From a bacterium (GTDB taxonomy: Bacteria > Krumholzibacteriota > Krumholzibacteriia > LZORAL124-64-63), in the NCBI GenBank assembly GCA_016719645.1, contig JADJYS010000038.1, forward strand, positions 1 to 32,332: DNA of 32,332 bases, given 5' to 3'. Under the pieces are notes generated by a model that saw only the letters and a program-made list of their open reading frames with translations, made no database searches and was not told the DNA's origin. Shown here one piece after another: positions 1-8,180 of the stretch (within the stretch, counting starts at the first letter, position 1; every line of letters starts with the position of its first letter). A program made the position numbers and the translations under genes.

Positions 1-476
1 TCTTCCAGGGGTGTCCACGCCGATCAGGCCCACGACGAGATCAGGCATGAGGCGCGCGGCCTCCGCGATCACCGTTCCCCCAAGGAATGGCCGATCAGGA
101 TGACGGGGCGGCCGCCCGACGCCTCCACCACCGCCTTCACGTCCTGCCCGAAGGACGCCATCGTGCAACGCTCCCGCGCGGCGCCGGGTGGCCGTGGCCG
201 GCCAGATCCAGCGGTGATCACGCGATGATGTTGCGCGAAATGAGGCACCTGGGCGCGCCAATAGCGGAGTCGCGCCCAGCCGTGCACGAACACCAGGGCC
301 GGCTCCCCGGCACCGCTGACCTCGTAGGTGATCGGCACGCCGTCGGCGGAGACGGCGATGCGCCGGCCAAGGCCGTTTGCGCCCCGCGCCCCGCCCGCGG
401 CGAGGACCAAGAACGCCAGGAATGCGGCCAGGATCCTCGATCGCCTCCCCGCCGGCCTGACGGCGGGCACCGCCAA
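1..476 (-). pseudogene. Alpha/beta hydrolase, frame-broken and cut by the window edge
   Basis: Exported alpha/beta-hydrolase-fold enzyme of unknown substrate. The N-terminus has a hydrophobic signal-like stretch (LAAFLAFLVLAA). It is followed by the strand-turn motif FVHGW (oxyanion side) and the nucleophile elbow GHSLG. The reading frame breaks three times: near 215 (VIT should continue as LDLAGHGHPAP), back again near 175-190 before TMASFGQDV, and at the G run near 86-91, after which GGTVIAEAARLMPDLVV continues to the window edge. Each break is repaired by a single-base change, which suggests sequence errors, though real decay cannot be excluded. The start is uncertain: the longest frame begins at a TTG at 474-476 with no good Shine-Dalgarno. 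The catalytic Asp/His part lies beyond the edge. Confidence 0.75.
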
Positions 477-518
477 CCGCCGACTCGGATCGTCTTCCCC
501 AGCGAGCGCGCCGCGGTC

Positions 519-1099
519 TCACCGCCCAGGCGATCCCCGCTTCTCGAGCGTGAACTCCGGCAGCCTCCGCCCCTGCGCCGAACAGGTCTTGAGCTTGTCC
601 AGCCGCCGCCGCCGCGTCGCCTCCTGCTTGGCGCTGACGATCCACCAGCTGACCGCCTTGCGGTAGGACGCCGGCTGCCCCTGGAAATAGGCCCAGGCGG
701 TCGCGTCCTGCTTCAGCAGCCCGGCGTACGGTTCAGAGCTCCCCGCGCTGCTCGTAGGAGTAGGCGCCGCTTCCCTCCACGCCTGGCTTCGAAGACCGCG
801 AGGCCGGGCGCATCCCTCCCGCCCGATCAGCGCCCGGGCGGGGACGATGTTGACGCCGCTCCAGTGGCTCCGGGCCTGGCGGGGGGTGAAGCGGATCGTG
901 TAGCTGCTGTCGTCGAGCCTCCGGCGGATGCTGTCGATCCAGCCAAAGCAGAGGGCCTCGTCGACGGACTCCGGCCAGGTGAGACTCGGCTTGCGGAGCC
1001 CTTCTTGTGGAAGCCGACCAGCAATTCGCCCGCCGCGGCATGGTGGAGTTCGAGCCAGGCTCTGAATTCGTCCGGTGTGCGGAAGAACTTCGGTTTCAT
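519..1099 (-). pseudogene. YdeI/OmpD-associated family protein, frame-broken
   Basis: Pieces in three frames assemble into one YdeI/OmpD-associated family protein of about 190 residues, the usual size. In order: MKPKFFRTPDEFRAWL..ELLVGFHKKGS (from 1099), then LTWPESVDEALCFGWIDSIRRRL (second frame), then GSGAYSYEQRGEL (third frame, about 740-780), then YRKAVSWWIVSAKQEATRR and RLDKLKTCSAQGRRLP ending at the stop at 519. At least three indels are needed, near 1010-1020, about 810-835 and about 735-745. The ATG at 1099 is preferred over the one at 1114 because GGGAG sits six bases upstream of it. The family is small and cytoplasmic and is linked to bacteriocin or stress tolerance in a few species; its biochemical role is unknown. 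The indels are probably sequence error, since every block is conserved. Confidence 0.8.
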
Positions 1100-1143
1100 G
1101 CCGGCTCCCGTCATGCTCTCGATCCTGTCGTTCGCCGCCGCGG

Positions 1144-1173
1144 AGAATAGCAAGGATCCCGCCCGACGCGCAA
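1144..1173 (-). promoter_or_regulatory. Putative sigma-70-type promoter of the YdeI-family gene
   Basis: Minus strand: -35 TTGCGC (1173-1168), 18 bp spacer, -10 TATTCT (1149-1144). It lies about 45 bp upstream of the chosen ATG at 1099 and points at the gene. Seen by eye only. Confidence 0.45.
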
Positions 1174-1215
1174 CCGGCGGCCGGGGCCGCCTCCAGGGAC
1201 AAGCACCTCGAAACA

Positions 1216-1337
1216 GCACATCCTGTGGCGACAGGGGTGTCCTGCAGGCCCTGAAGCCAGGATGGCGAAAGGGCCGGAAGGCCGCGCCCGGGCACACGAT
1301 GTGCCCGGAGCGCGTCCCCTGTCACCACAGGATGTGC
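1216..1337 (-). repeat. Cloverleaf palindrome repeat, copy 1
   Basis: The outer arms 1216-1237 and 1316-1337 are complementary over 22 bp with one mismatch (1229/1324). They enclose two hairpins. Hairpin A (1288-1296 with 1300-1308) has stem GGGCACA/TGTGCCC. Hairpin B (1247-1252 with 1270-1275, inner 1256-1258 with 1264-1266) has apex GCC-ATCCT-GGC read on the minus strand. The conserved CCTGCAG box is at 1241-1247. Read on the minus strand the order matches the other copies: arm, hairpin A, hairpin B, CCTGCAG, arm. The element starts 7 bp past the serC stop codon. It could act as a 3' end structure, a mobile palindrome or both. No U-run follows it. Confidence 0.85.
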
Positions 1338-1344
1338 GGACTGA

Positions 1345-2428
1345 TCAACCGTGCTTGCGGGCGAACGCGTCCATGAAGTCGGCCAGGGCCTTCGCGCCCT
1401 CGACCGGCATCGCGTTGTAGATGCTGGCGCGGCAGCCGCCGACGCTGCGGTGGCCCTTCAGGCCGCTCATCCCGGCCGCCTTGGCCTCCTTGATGAACTG
1501 GCCCTCGAGCTCCTCGCTGGGCAGGCGCCAGACGACGTTCATCTTGCTGCGGCACGACGCGTCCACCGGGCAGCGGTAGAAGCCGGCGTGCTTGGCGATC
1601 ATGTCGTACAGCATCTGGGAACGCTTCGTCGCGAGCTGCTCGGCGCCGGCCAGGCCGCCGTGGGCCTTGACGTGCTCGAGCACCAGCGCCGAGACCCAGA
1701 TCGGGAAGACCGGCGGCGTGTTGTAGAGCGAGTCCTCCGCGGCGTGGACCTTGTAGCTCAGGTACGCCGGCAGGTCGTCGCTGCACTTCTCCAGCAGGTC
1801 GTCGCGGATGATGACCACCGCCATGCCGGCGGGGCCGAGGTTCTTCTGCGCCGGCGTAGATCAGCCCGAACTTCTCCACCGGGAAGGAGCGGCTCAGGAA
1901 GTCGCTGCTCATGTCGCAGACGATGGGCACGGCGCCGGCGTCGGGCCAGCCCTGCCACTGCACGCCGCCGATGGTCTCGTTGCTGGTCAGGTGCAGGTAG
2001 ACCGCCGCGGGATCGACCTTCAGCGAGGCCGGGTCGGGCAGGGTCATGAAGCTCTCGGGCGCGCCGTCGTAGATCACGCGCGGCTTGCCGACCTTCTTGG
2101 CGTCGGCCAGGGCCTTCTTGGCCCAGGTGCCGGTGACCGTGAAGTCGCAGGCCTTGCCGCCGGCCAGCAGGTTCAGCGGGATCATGCCGAACTGCAGCGT
2201 GGCGCCGCCCTGCAGGAACAGGACCTTGTAGTTGGCGGGCAGCCCGAGCAGCTCGCGCATCAGCGCGCCGGCCGTCTCGTGGACCTTGGTGTACTCGGCG
2301 CCGCGGTGGCTGGCCTCGATCAGCGACATGCCGCTGCCCTGGTACTCCACCATCTCGTCGCGCACGCGCTCCAGGACGGGCAGGGGCAGGGTGGACGGGC
2401 CGGCGCTGAAATTGAAGATGCGGGACAT
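1345..2428 (-). CDS. serC: Phosphoserine aminotransferase SerC, one frameshift
   Basis: PLP-dependent transaminase converting 3-phosphohydroxypyruvate and glutamate to phosphoserine (serine pathway, cytoplasm). It opens with the family N-terminus MSRIFNFSAGPSTLP and contains FLQGGATLQF, YLHLTSNETIGG and CDMSSDFLSR. The C-terminal half (VVIIRDDLLEKC to DAFARKHG) continues in another frame. The break is near 1850-1860, where the invariant LIYAGAQKNLGPAG motif bearing the PLP lysine should be. The DNA reads GCCGGCGCAGAAG, as if one GC dinucleotide were lost from a GCGCGC stretch. With two bases restored the protein has about 361 residues, the normal length. A frameshift at the catalytic lysine would inactivate the enzyme, so assembly or sequencing error is likely. 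It starts 2 bp after the serA stop, so the two are co-transcribed. Confidence 0.92.
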
Positions 2429-2430
2429 GG

Positions 2431-3315
2431 CTACTTACCTCCGTTGACGAAGTCCGCGATGATGGTCTGCACTTCCTCGCCGATGCGCAGCAGGTTCTCC
2501 TTGGTGCTCGCGCCGAGGTGCGGCGCCATCAGGACGTTGGGCGCCTTCAGCAGGGGGTAGTCGGCCGGCGGCGGGTCGCTGGGCCACACGTCGGTGGCGT
2601 AGGTCCCGACCTGCCCGCTGGCCAGGGCGGCGGCCATGTCCGCGGCGTTGACGCACTTGCCGCGGCCCGTGTTGACGATCACGACGCCCTTCTTCGCCTT
2701 GGCGATCAGGGCGGCGTTGATCATGCAGTCCGTCTCGGGGGTGAAGGGCGTGTGCATGGAGATGTAGTCGGCGTCGGCGACCAGAGCCTCGAGCGTCTGC
2801 TTCGCGACGGCGTGCTCGCTGGCCGGCACGAAGGGGTCGAAGTACTGGACCTTCATGCCGAAGGCGGCGGCGCGCTTGGCGACCTCGCGCGCGATGTTGC
2901 CCATGCCGATCAGGCCCAGGGTCTTGCCGAACAGCTCGGTCCGCTTCAGCTCCTTCTTGAGGAACTGGCCGCCGGCGGTGGTGGTGTGGGCCTCCACCAG
3001 GCGGTTGGGCACCGCGAGCATCAGGGCGAAGGCCAGCTCCGCCACCGCGATGCTCGAGGCCTTGGGCGTGTTCACGGCCTTGATGCCGTGGGCCTTGGCG
3101 TACTCGCGGTCGATGTTGTCCATGCCCACGCCGCCGCGGATCACCAGCTTCACCTTGGGGGCGCCGGCGAACCACTCGGCGGTGCACTTGGACTTGCTGC
3201 GGATGAGGACCACCTCGGCCTCGGGCAGCCGGGCGTGGTCCTCGGTGACCTCGCCGAAGCGGGCGAGCTTGGCCGGCAGCGAGGCGTCGAAGGCGTCGGC
3301 GATCAGGATGAGCAT
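2431..3315 (-). CDS. serA: D-3-phosphoglycerate dehydrogenase SerA, short form without ACT domain
   Basis: NAD-dependent D-2-hydroxyacid dehydrogenase, 294 residues, predicted to oxidise 3-phosphoglycerate in the first step of serine synthesis. The Rossmann loop is GLIGMGNIA (residues 134-142) and the acidic residue closing the second strand, D160, fits NAD preference. The catalytic Arg is in NTGRG (R218) and the catalytic His in PHLGAST (H266). The third catalytic position, usually Glu in the DVxxxEP motif, is Asp here (DVWPSDP, D247). There is no regulatory ACT or ASB domain, so feedback by serine is not expected through that route. AAAGGA precedes the ATG. It sits between DUF1015 and serC in one operon, which supports the phosphoglycerate assignment over other hydroxyacid dehydrogenases. 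Confidence 0.88.
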   Translation of the reverse strand: MLILIADAFDASLPAKLARFGEVTEDHARLPEAEVVLIRSKSKCTAEWFAGAPKVKLVIRGGVGMDNIDREYAKAHGIKAVNTPKASSIAVAELAFALMLAVPNRLVEAHTTTAGGQFLKKELKRTELFGKTLGLIGMGNIAREVAKRAAAFGMKVQYFDPFVPASEHAVAKQTLEALVADADYISMHTPFTPETDCMINAALIAKAKKGVVIVNTGRGKCVNAADMAAALASGQVGTYATDVWPSDPPPADYPLLKAPNVLMAPHLGASTKENLLRIGEEVQTIIADFVNGGK

Positions 3316-3357
3316 GACGTCCGTCCTTTCAACTGGGTATCGTTCCCCGCGGAACCT

Positions 3358-4596
3358 TCAATCGTCGAGAGATCTGACCACGACGCCCGAGCGCAGCTTC
3401 GGCTCGAACCACGTCGATTTCGGGGGCATCACCTCGCCCGCGTCGGCGATGGCCATCAGCTGGGCGACGCTCACCGGGTACAGCGCGAAGGCCACCTGCA
3501 TGTCGGCGCGGCAGCGCCGCTCCAGCTCGCCGGTCCCGCGCATGCCGCCCACGAAGTCGATGCGGCGGTCGGTGCGCGGGTCGTCGATGCCGAGGATGGG
3601 CGCCAGCAGGTTGTCCTGCAGGATGCTGGCGTCGAGCCCCTTGACCGGGTGCTCCGCGGGGTACGTCCCGGGCTTCGCGACGAGCCGGTACCACCGGCCG
3701 TCGAGGAACATGCCGAACTCGTGCACGGCCGCCGGCTCGGCCGCGGCCGCGGGCGCGACCTCGAACGAGCGCGCGACGCGGGCCAGGAAATCCGCCGCCG
3801 TCAGGCCGTTGAGGTCCCGCACCACGCGGTGGTAGCCCATGATCCGCAGCTCGTCGTCCGGGAAGAGGGTCGCCAGGAAGAAGTTGTAGGCCTCCTCGCC
3901 GGTGTGCCGCGGGTTGCGGTCGCGGAACAGGTTGCGCACGCGGTAGCCCGAGGCGCTGCGGTGGTGGCCGTCGGCGATGTAGATCGCCTCGACGCTCCGG
4001 AACGCGTCCCGGATGCCGGCGACCAGGGCGGGGTCGGACACGCGCCACAGCGTGTGGCCGATGCCGTCGGGGGCGGTGAAGTCGGCGACGGGCGCCCCGG
4101 CGCAGGCCCGCTCGATCAGCGCGTGGATGTCGTCGCGGCGCTTGTAGGTCAGCAGCACCGGCCCGGCGTTGGCGCGCAGCATCTCGGTGTGGCGCGCGCG
4201 GTCGTCCTCCTTCTCGCGGCGCGTGTGCTCGTGCTTCTTGATGGCGCCGTCCTCGTACTCCTGGGCGCTGACGCCGGCGACGAGGCCGCTCTGCACGTGG
4301 TCGCCCATGCGCAGCCGGTACACGTAGAACGAGGGTTCGGCGTCGAAGGCCAGCACGCCCTGGTCGATCATCCGGCGGAAGTTCTCGACGCTCTTCTGGT
4401 AGACGGCCTCGCCGTGGACGTCGGCGTCGGGCGGCAGGTCGACCTCGGCCTTCGAGACGCGCAGGAAGCAGTACGGGTTGCCCGCCGCCATCTCCCGCGC
4501 CTCCGCGGAGTCGAGGACGTCGTAGGGAGGGCTGGCGACCTGGTCGACGAGATCGGGCCGGGGGCGCAGTCCCCGGAAGGGGCGGATGTCCGACAC
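3358..4596 (-). CDS. DUF1015 family protein linked to serine biosynthesis
   Basis: 412-residue cytoplasmic protein of the DUF1015 family. Family signatures are visible: RPFRGLRP at the N-terminus, SPPYDVL (22-28), KKHEHTRREKEDDR (120-133), YIADGHHR (206-213) and the C-terminal MPPKSTWFEPKL. The start is a GTG, fixed by AAGGAGG seven bases upstream. It lies 42 bp upstream of serA and is probably the first gene of a DUF1015-serA-serC unit. DUF1015 is often found beside serA/serC. From memory the family has been related to ParB-like free-serine kinases (SerK/SbnI type), and the HEHT and DGHHR motifs would suit phosphotransfer. That function is inference here. Confidence 0.9.
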   Translation of the reverse strand: MSDIRPFRGLRPRPDLVDQVASPPYDVLDSAEAREMAAGNPYCFLRVSKAEVDLPPDADVHGEAVYQKSVENFRRMIDQGVLAFDAEPSFYVYRLRMGDHVQSGLVAGVSAQEYEDGAIKKHEHTRREKEDDRARHTEMLRANAGPVLLTYKRRDDIHALIERACAGAPVADFTAPDGIGHTLWRVSDPALVAGIRDAFRSVEAIYIADGHHRSASGYRVRNLFRDRNPRHTGEEAYNFFLATLFPDDELRIMGYHRVVRDLNGLTAADFLARVARSFEVAPAAAAEPAAVHEFGMFLDGRWYRLVAKPGTYPAEHPVKGLDASILQDNLLAPILGIDDPRTDRRIDFVGGMRGTGELERRCRADMQVAFALYPVSVAQLMAIADAGEVMPPKSTWFEPKLRSGVVVRSLDD

Positions 4597-4680
4597 GTGG
4601 AGCCTCCTTGACGGACGGGCGGTGGGTGCGATGCGGACCGGCCGGCTGCCCCTGAACTAGGAGCAGGAACAACCCGGCGT

Positions 4681-4965
4681 TCAGCCGTAGCCCAGCCAGT
4701 AGTGCTGGAAGGGAAGCAGACACTTCTGGAGGTAGGCGGCAGCCGCATCGCGGTCGTCGAAGGCCCTGATGTCCTGGCTGCCCAGGTCGTAGGACTCGAC
4801 CACGGCCCACAGGGTGCCGATCCTCACCAGCCTCAGCAGCCCTCCCGCTCCGGTCACGTGGGACTCCTCGACGTGGATCGCGTCGAGCAGCGATTCCCAC
4901 TCGGCCGTCCCGAGGTGGACGCACCGGCCCTTGGCGAGCTGAGTCCTGAGTGTCCTGAGCGTCAT
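4681..4965 (-). CDS. Small protein of unknown function
   Basis: 94 residues from the ATG at 4965, or 104 from an ATG at 4995. I do not recognise a family. It is soluble with no signal peptide. It contains a central hydrophobic strand-rich part (LLRLVRIGTLWAVVESYDLG) and a C-terminal helix-like AAAAYLQKCLLPFQHYW. The later start is preferred because a good promoter at 5006-5034 predicts transcription starting near 5000, leaving almost no leader for the earlier ATG, and GGAAAGG precedes the later one. It may be read through into DUF1015-serA-serC 84 bp downstream. Coding status rests on plausible composition and the promoter. Confidence 0.6.
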   Translation of the reverse strand: MTLRTLRTQLAKGRCVHLGTAEWESLLDAIHVEESHVTGAGGLLRLVRIGTLWAVVESYDLGSQDIRAFDDRDAAAAYLQKCLLPFQHYWLGYG

Positions 4966-5005
4966 CGCCTTTCCAGGCTTCGGTTTGATCCCCATCTGTG
5001 AAGTT

Positions 5006-5034
5006 ATTATCTGGAGCGGTTATTTCCACAACAA
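5006..5034 (-). promoter_or_regulatory. Putative sigma-70-type promoter of the small gene
   Basis: Minus strand: -35 TTGTTG (5034-5029), 17 bp spacer, -10 GATAAT (5011-5006). This short AT-rich island contrasts with the GC-rich surroundings. It predicts a transcript start near 5000 and helps choose the 4965 start. It may also drive the serine genes downstream. Confidence 0.6.
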
Positions 5035-5081
5035 TCTTAACGCGGGGCCGCCGCCGAGGCAAATACGTCGGCAGGCCCGGG

Positions 5082-5235
5082 AACACATCGATCCTGCACA
5101 TCCTGGCGTGGTGGGGGGCGCTTGCCGGTCACATCGTGTGACCGGCGGCGCTCGGCTTTCGGGTCCCTGCGCCCTCCTGGCGCAGGGACCCTGCAGACGC
5201 CCCCACCACGCCAGGATGTGCAGGATCGATGTGTT
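5082..5235 (+). repeat. Cloverleaf palindrome repeat, copy 2
   Basis: The outer arms 5082-5117 and 5200-5235 are perfectly complementary over 36 bp. Hairpin A is 5124-5133 with 5137-5146 (10 bp, stem GGTCACA/TGTGACC, loop TCG). Hairpin B is 5161-5173 with 5179-5191 (13 bp, apex GCC-CTCCT-GGC). The junction TCGGCTTTCGGG lies between A and B, and CCTGCAGACGCCCC follows B. The right arm ends 6 bp from the stop codon of the minus-strand glycosyltransferase at 5242. By its asymmetric core this copy is antisense to that gene, unlike the other three. Confidence 0.9.
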
Positions 5236-5241
5236 GCGGGG

Positions 5242-7011
5242 TCAGTCGACGTAATCGTAGGCGGCGGCGCCGCCTTGCCAGCGCATGTTGAGGCCGGGGA
5301 AACCGAGGGGAGCCAGGTCCTGGGCGGTCCACCAGAGGGCGGGGTCGACGGGGTCGACGACGATGTCCATGGCGCCGGGGAGGGCGCGCAGGGTGAGCGT
5401 GCCGCGTCGCCAGGGGGCGCCGGGGTGGACGGCGAGGGTCAGGCGGGTGGGCTGGTCCAGGGGGATGGTGACCGCGGCGCCCGGCGCCGGGGTGAGGCGC
5501 AGGGAGTCGGGACGGGCGGCGGCGGGTTCGTAGACCAGTTCCACGAGGTCGCCGAAGACCGGGCGGGCGCCGACCGCGCGGGCCACCGGGGCGACGACGG
5601 GACCGGCCCACGCCGAGGGCATCAGCTGCGTCTCGATGACCGGCTTGAGCGTCGCTGTGGCGACGACCGCCACGGCGGCCAGCGAGCCGGCGAGCGCGAG
5701 GCGCCGCGCGCGGGAGCGCAGCTCGGCGCGGTAGGTCCAGCCCGCGCCGGCCGCCGGCAGCAGCAGCGCCAGCAGCGGCAGGTGCAGGCGCGAGAAGGCG
5801 ACGGTCAGCAGCGGGCCGATCGCCCCGGCGATGGTCAGCAGCAGCAGCGCGCGACGGTGCCGCAGCCGCCCCGGGATCAGCAGGCCGCGCAGCGCGAGGC
5901 CCGCCAGCGACAGGTAGGCCGCGAACGTGAACGCCCAGAGCGAGGCGACCAGCGGCAGCGGCAGCGGCCGCACCACCGCGTGCACGAGGTGGCGCACCGG
6001 GAACGCGTCGGCCGACCACAGCAGGGCGGCGCGCTCGGCGACGCGGCGCAGCGCGGCCGCCGGGTCGCGCGCGATCTGGTCCAGGGCGTAGGCCTGCAGG
6101 GCCGCCTCCGGCGCGCTCCCGCGCGCCGCGGCGAACGCCGCGACCTCGCGCCGCAGGCGCGCGTGCGTCGCGGGCCCGAGCCACGTGGCCCCCTCCCCCC
6201 GGCCGATCAGCGGGTTGTTGCCCAGCGCCAGGTTGAAGCCCGTGCCCGTGGCCAGCAGGACCGGCCGACCTTCGTGGCGCCACAGCGTCGCCTCCCAGGG
6301 CAGGACCGTCAGCACGGCCGCCAGGACCATCGCGCCGGCCGCGCGGCGGCGGCCCGCCCAGCAGCGGCGGGGTCCGAGGAAGGCGAGCGGCAGCAGCAGC
6401 AGGTACGGCAGGCCGGCCGGGCGCGTCAGCAGCAGCAGGCCCAGGGCCAGGCCCGCGGTGGCGGCGCGCCGCAGCTGCGTGCGGCCGCCGGCCTGCGACG
6501 CGGCGACCTCGCGCGCCGCCAGCGCCCGTTCCCAGGCGCCCAGCAGCAGCAGGATGTACAGGGGCTCGGCCCACAGCGACGCGCCGAAGAAGGTGAACGT
6601 CGGGTAGAGCACGTGCAGCCAGGCGGCGGCCGTCGCGACGCGACGGTCGGCGAGCCGGCGCGCGATCAGGTAGACCAGCGGCGTCGCGAGCGCGCTCCAG
6701 AGCGCCGACAGCGCGCGGGCGCGGGCCGCGCCGGCGCCGTCGGCCGTGTAGACCGTGCTCATCAAGAGGGGGTGCAGCGGCGGCTGGAAGCCGTCGGCGT
6801 AGGCCTGCTCCCAGTGTTCGGGGGCGACGTCGCCGCGGGCCAGGTCGTCGGCGACGGCCTGCCAGCCCTGGGCGCGGCGGTCGTAGCCGTACTCGTCGAA
6901 GGAGGGGCGCGCGTCGAGCTCCAGCATGACGGCCACGCCCGCCAGGCGCACCAGCAGCGTGACCAGGAACAGCGACAGCACCAGGCGCCGCTCTCCCCGC
7001 GGCACGCTCAC
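5242..7011 (-). CDS. ArnT/PMT-like membrane glycosyltransferase (GT39/GT83-type)
   Basis: 589-residue polytopic inner-membrane protein of the glycosyltransferase family 39/ArnT type, which moves sugars from polyprenyl-phosphate donors onto acceptors on the periplasmic side. An N-terminal membrane helix (residues 10-30) is followed by a loop with acidic RPSFDEYGY (D39, E40), the place of the catalytic Asp in this superfamily. Many further helices follow (such as ATPLVYLIA, LGLLLLTRPAGLPYLLLLPLAFL, LLLLTIAGAIGPLL), then a C-terminal periplasmic domain of about 130 residues. The start is a GTG at 7011 whose last bases overlap the TGA of the preceding glycosyltransferase (GTGA), so translation is coupled. 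It is the last gene of the glycan operon and ends just before repeat copy 2. Donor and acceptor are unknown. Confidence 0.82.
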   Translation of the reverse strand: MSVPRGERRLVLSLFLVTLLVRLAGVAVMLELDARPSFDEYGYDRRAQGWQAVADDLARGDVAPEHWEQAYADGFQPPLHPLLMSTVYTADGAGAARARALSALWSALATPLVYLIARRLADRRVATAAAWLHVLYPTFTFFGASLWAEPLYILLLLGAWERALAAREVAASQAGGRTQLRRAATAGLALGLLLLTRPAGLPYLLLLPLAFLGPRRCWAGRRRAAGAMVLAAVLTVLPWEATLWRHEGRPVLLATGTGFNLALGNNPLIGRGEGATWLGPATHARLRREVAAFAAARGSAPEAALQAYALDQIARDPAAALRRVAERAALLWSADAFPVRHLVHAVVRPLPLPLVASLWAFTFAAYLSLAGLALRGLLIPGRLRHRRALLLLTIAGAIGPLLTVAFSRLHLPLLALLLPAAGAGWTYRAELRSRARRLALAGSLAAVAVVATATLKPVIETQLMPSAWAGPVVAPVARAVGARPVFGDLVELVYEPAAARPDSLRLTPAPGAAVTIPLDQPTRLTLAVHPGAPWRRGTLTLRALPGAMDIVVDPVDPALWWTAQDLAPLGFPGLNMRWQGGAAAYDYVD

Positions 7012-8180
7012 GCCGGACCCGCCGCGCCCGGCATCCCGGCCGCGGCCCGTTCCACGGCCTCGGCCATGCGGTCCCACGAGTAGCGGGCCTTCTCGCGCGC
7101 CACCGCGGCCGAGAAGGCGCCCGCGCGGTCCTCGTCGAAGAAGCGGATCAGCGCCGCGGCCAGCGCGTCCGGGTCGGCGGGCGGCACCAGGAAGCCGGTC
7201 TCGCCGTCGCGCACGACCTCGGGCAGGCCGCCCACGCTCGTGGCCACGACCGGGAGGTCGTAGTTGTAGGCGATCTGGACGATGCCGCTCTGGGTGGCCG
7301 ACACGTACGGCAGCGCGACGACGTCGGCGGCCAGGAACCAGTCCTCGACCTCCTCGTCCGGCGCGTAGCCGTCGCGCCAGACCAGGATGTCCTCGCACGC
7401 GGCCGCGCGCCGCGCCGCGGCGTAGACCTCGCCGTCGCCGTAGACGTCCCCGACCACGGCCACGCGGATGCCGTCGCCGTAACGCTCGCGCAGGCGCGGC
7501 AGCGCCGCGAGCAGGTGGACCACGCCCTTGTAGGCCTTGATGAAGCCGAAGTACAGCACCACGCGCCCTTCGGCGGGCAGCCCGAGGGCCGCGCGGGCCT
7601 CCGCGCGCGAGCGCCGCGGGCGGCCGGGCACGCCGAAGTCGTAGACCGGGTGCGGGCAGTCGGCGACCCGGGCCGGGTCGGTGCGCGGCGCCGTGGCGAA
7701 CAGGTCGCGCCGCACCTGGTCGCTCTGCGCGATGTACGCGTCCCCCTGCCCCAGGGCGAGCCGGGACAGCGGCCCCGCGAACGGGTAGCGCTCGTGCGCG
7801 ACGACGTTGTCCAGCACGTAGACCACGCGCACGCCCTGCGCCCGCAGCCGGCGCGCCACGCCCCAGTAGCCGGGAGCGAAGAAGGGCAGCCAGAACTTCA
7901 TCACCACCGCGTCGGGCCGGAACGCCAGCAAATCGTCGGCGGTGCGGCGCCAGCTCGCGGGATCCCAGGGCACGAAGCGGCAGGAGTCGGGCGACGGCAT
8001 CCAGGCCGCCGTGGCGCCGGTCTGGCTGTGGCCGGGGAAGAGCCGGTCGGGGTACTGGCGGCGGAAGCCGGCCCAGTGCACCTCGTGGCCGCGCGCGGAC
8101 AGCGCGCGGTGCAGCATCGCCAGCCAGGTGACGATGCCGCCGTGGAAGGGGGGAGCCGGGCCCAGCAGGGCGATCCTCAT
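7008..8180 (-). CDS. Glycosyltransferase family 4 (GT-B fold)
   Basis: 390 residues, a cytoplasmic retaining GT-B glycosyltransferase using nucleotide sugars. The N-terminal acceptor domain starts MRIALLGPAPPFHGGIVTW. The C-terminal donor domain starts near VVLYFGFIKAYKGV, contains VVALPYVSATQSG, and ends with the GT4 region LPVVATSVGGLPEVVRDGETGFLV. The ATG at 8180 overlaps the stop of the upstream GT9 gene (ATGA), and its own stop overlaps the next start (GTGA), so three glycosyltransferases are translated as a block. The product is probably an LPS or other envelope glycan; the sugar cannot be read from sequence. Confidence 0.9.
   Translation of the reverse strand: MRIALLGPAPPFHGGIVTWLAMLHRALSARGHEVHWAGFRRQYPDRLFPGHSQTGATAAWMPSPDSCRFVPWDPASWRRTADDLLAFRPDAVVMKFWLPFFAPGYWGVARRLRAQGVRVVYVLDNVVAHERYPFAGPLSRLALGQGDAYIAQSDQVRRDLFATAPRTDPARVADCPHPVYDFGVPGRPRRSRAEARAALGLPAEGRVVLYFGFIKAYKGVVHLLAALPRLRERYGDGIRVAVVGDVYGDGEVYAAARRAAACEDILVWRDGYAPDEEVEDWFLAADVVALPYVSATQSGIVQIAYNYDLPVVATSVGGLPEVVRDGETGFLVPPADPDALAAALIRFFDEDRAGAFSAAVAREKARYSWDRMAEAVERAAAGMPGAAGPA

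Noticed and set aside
1845..1862. Programmed frameshift in serC
   Set aside because: No slippery heptamer or stimulatory structure, and serC is not known to use recoding; a dinucleotide loss in a GC repeat explains it.
2518..7083. Long plus-strand open frames opposite serA, DUF1015 and the glycosyltransferase operon
   Set aside because: Low-complexity Arg/Gly/Ala/Val/His-rich translations with no domain, antisense to well-recognised genes; typical GC-rich shadows. The same holds for those at 9091-10404, 11141-12952 (-), 13066-15183 (-), 18140-20569 (-) and 27750-29939.
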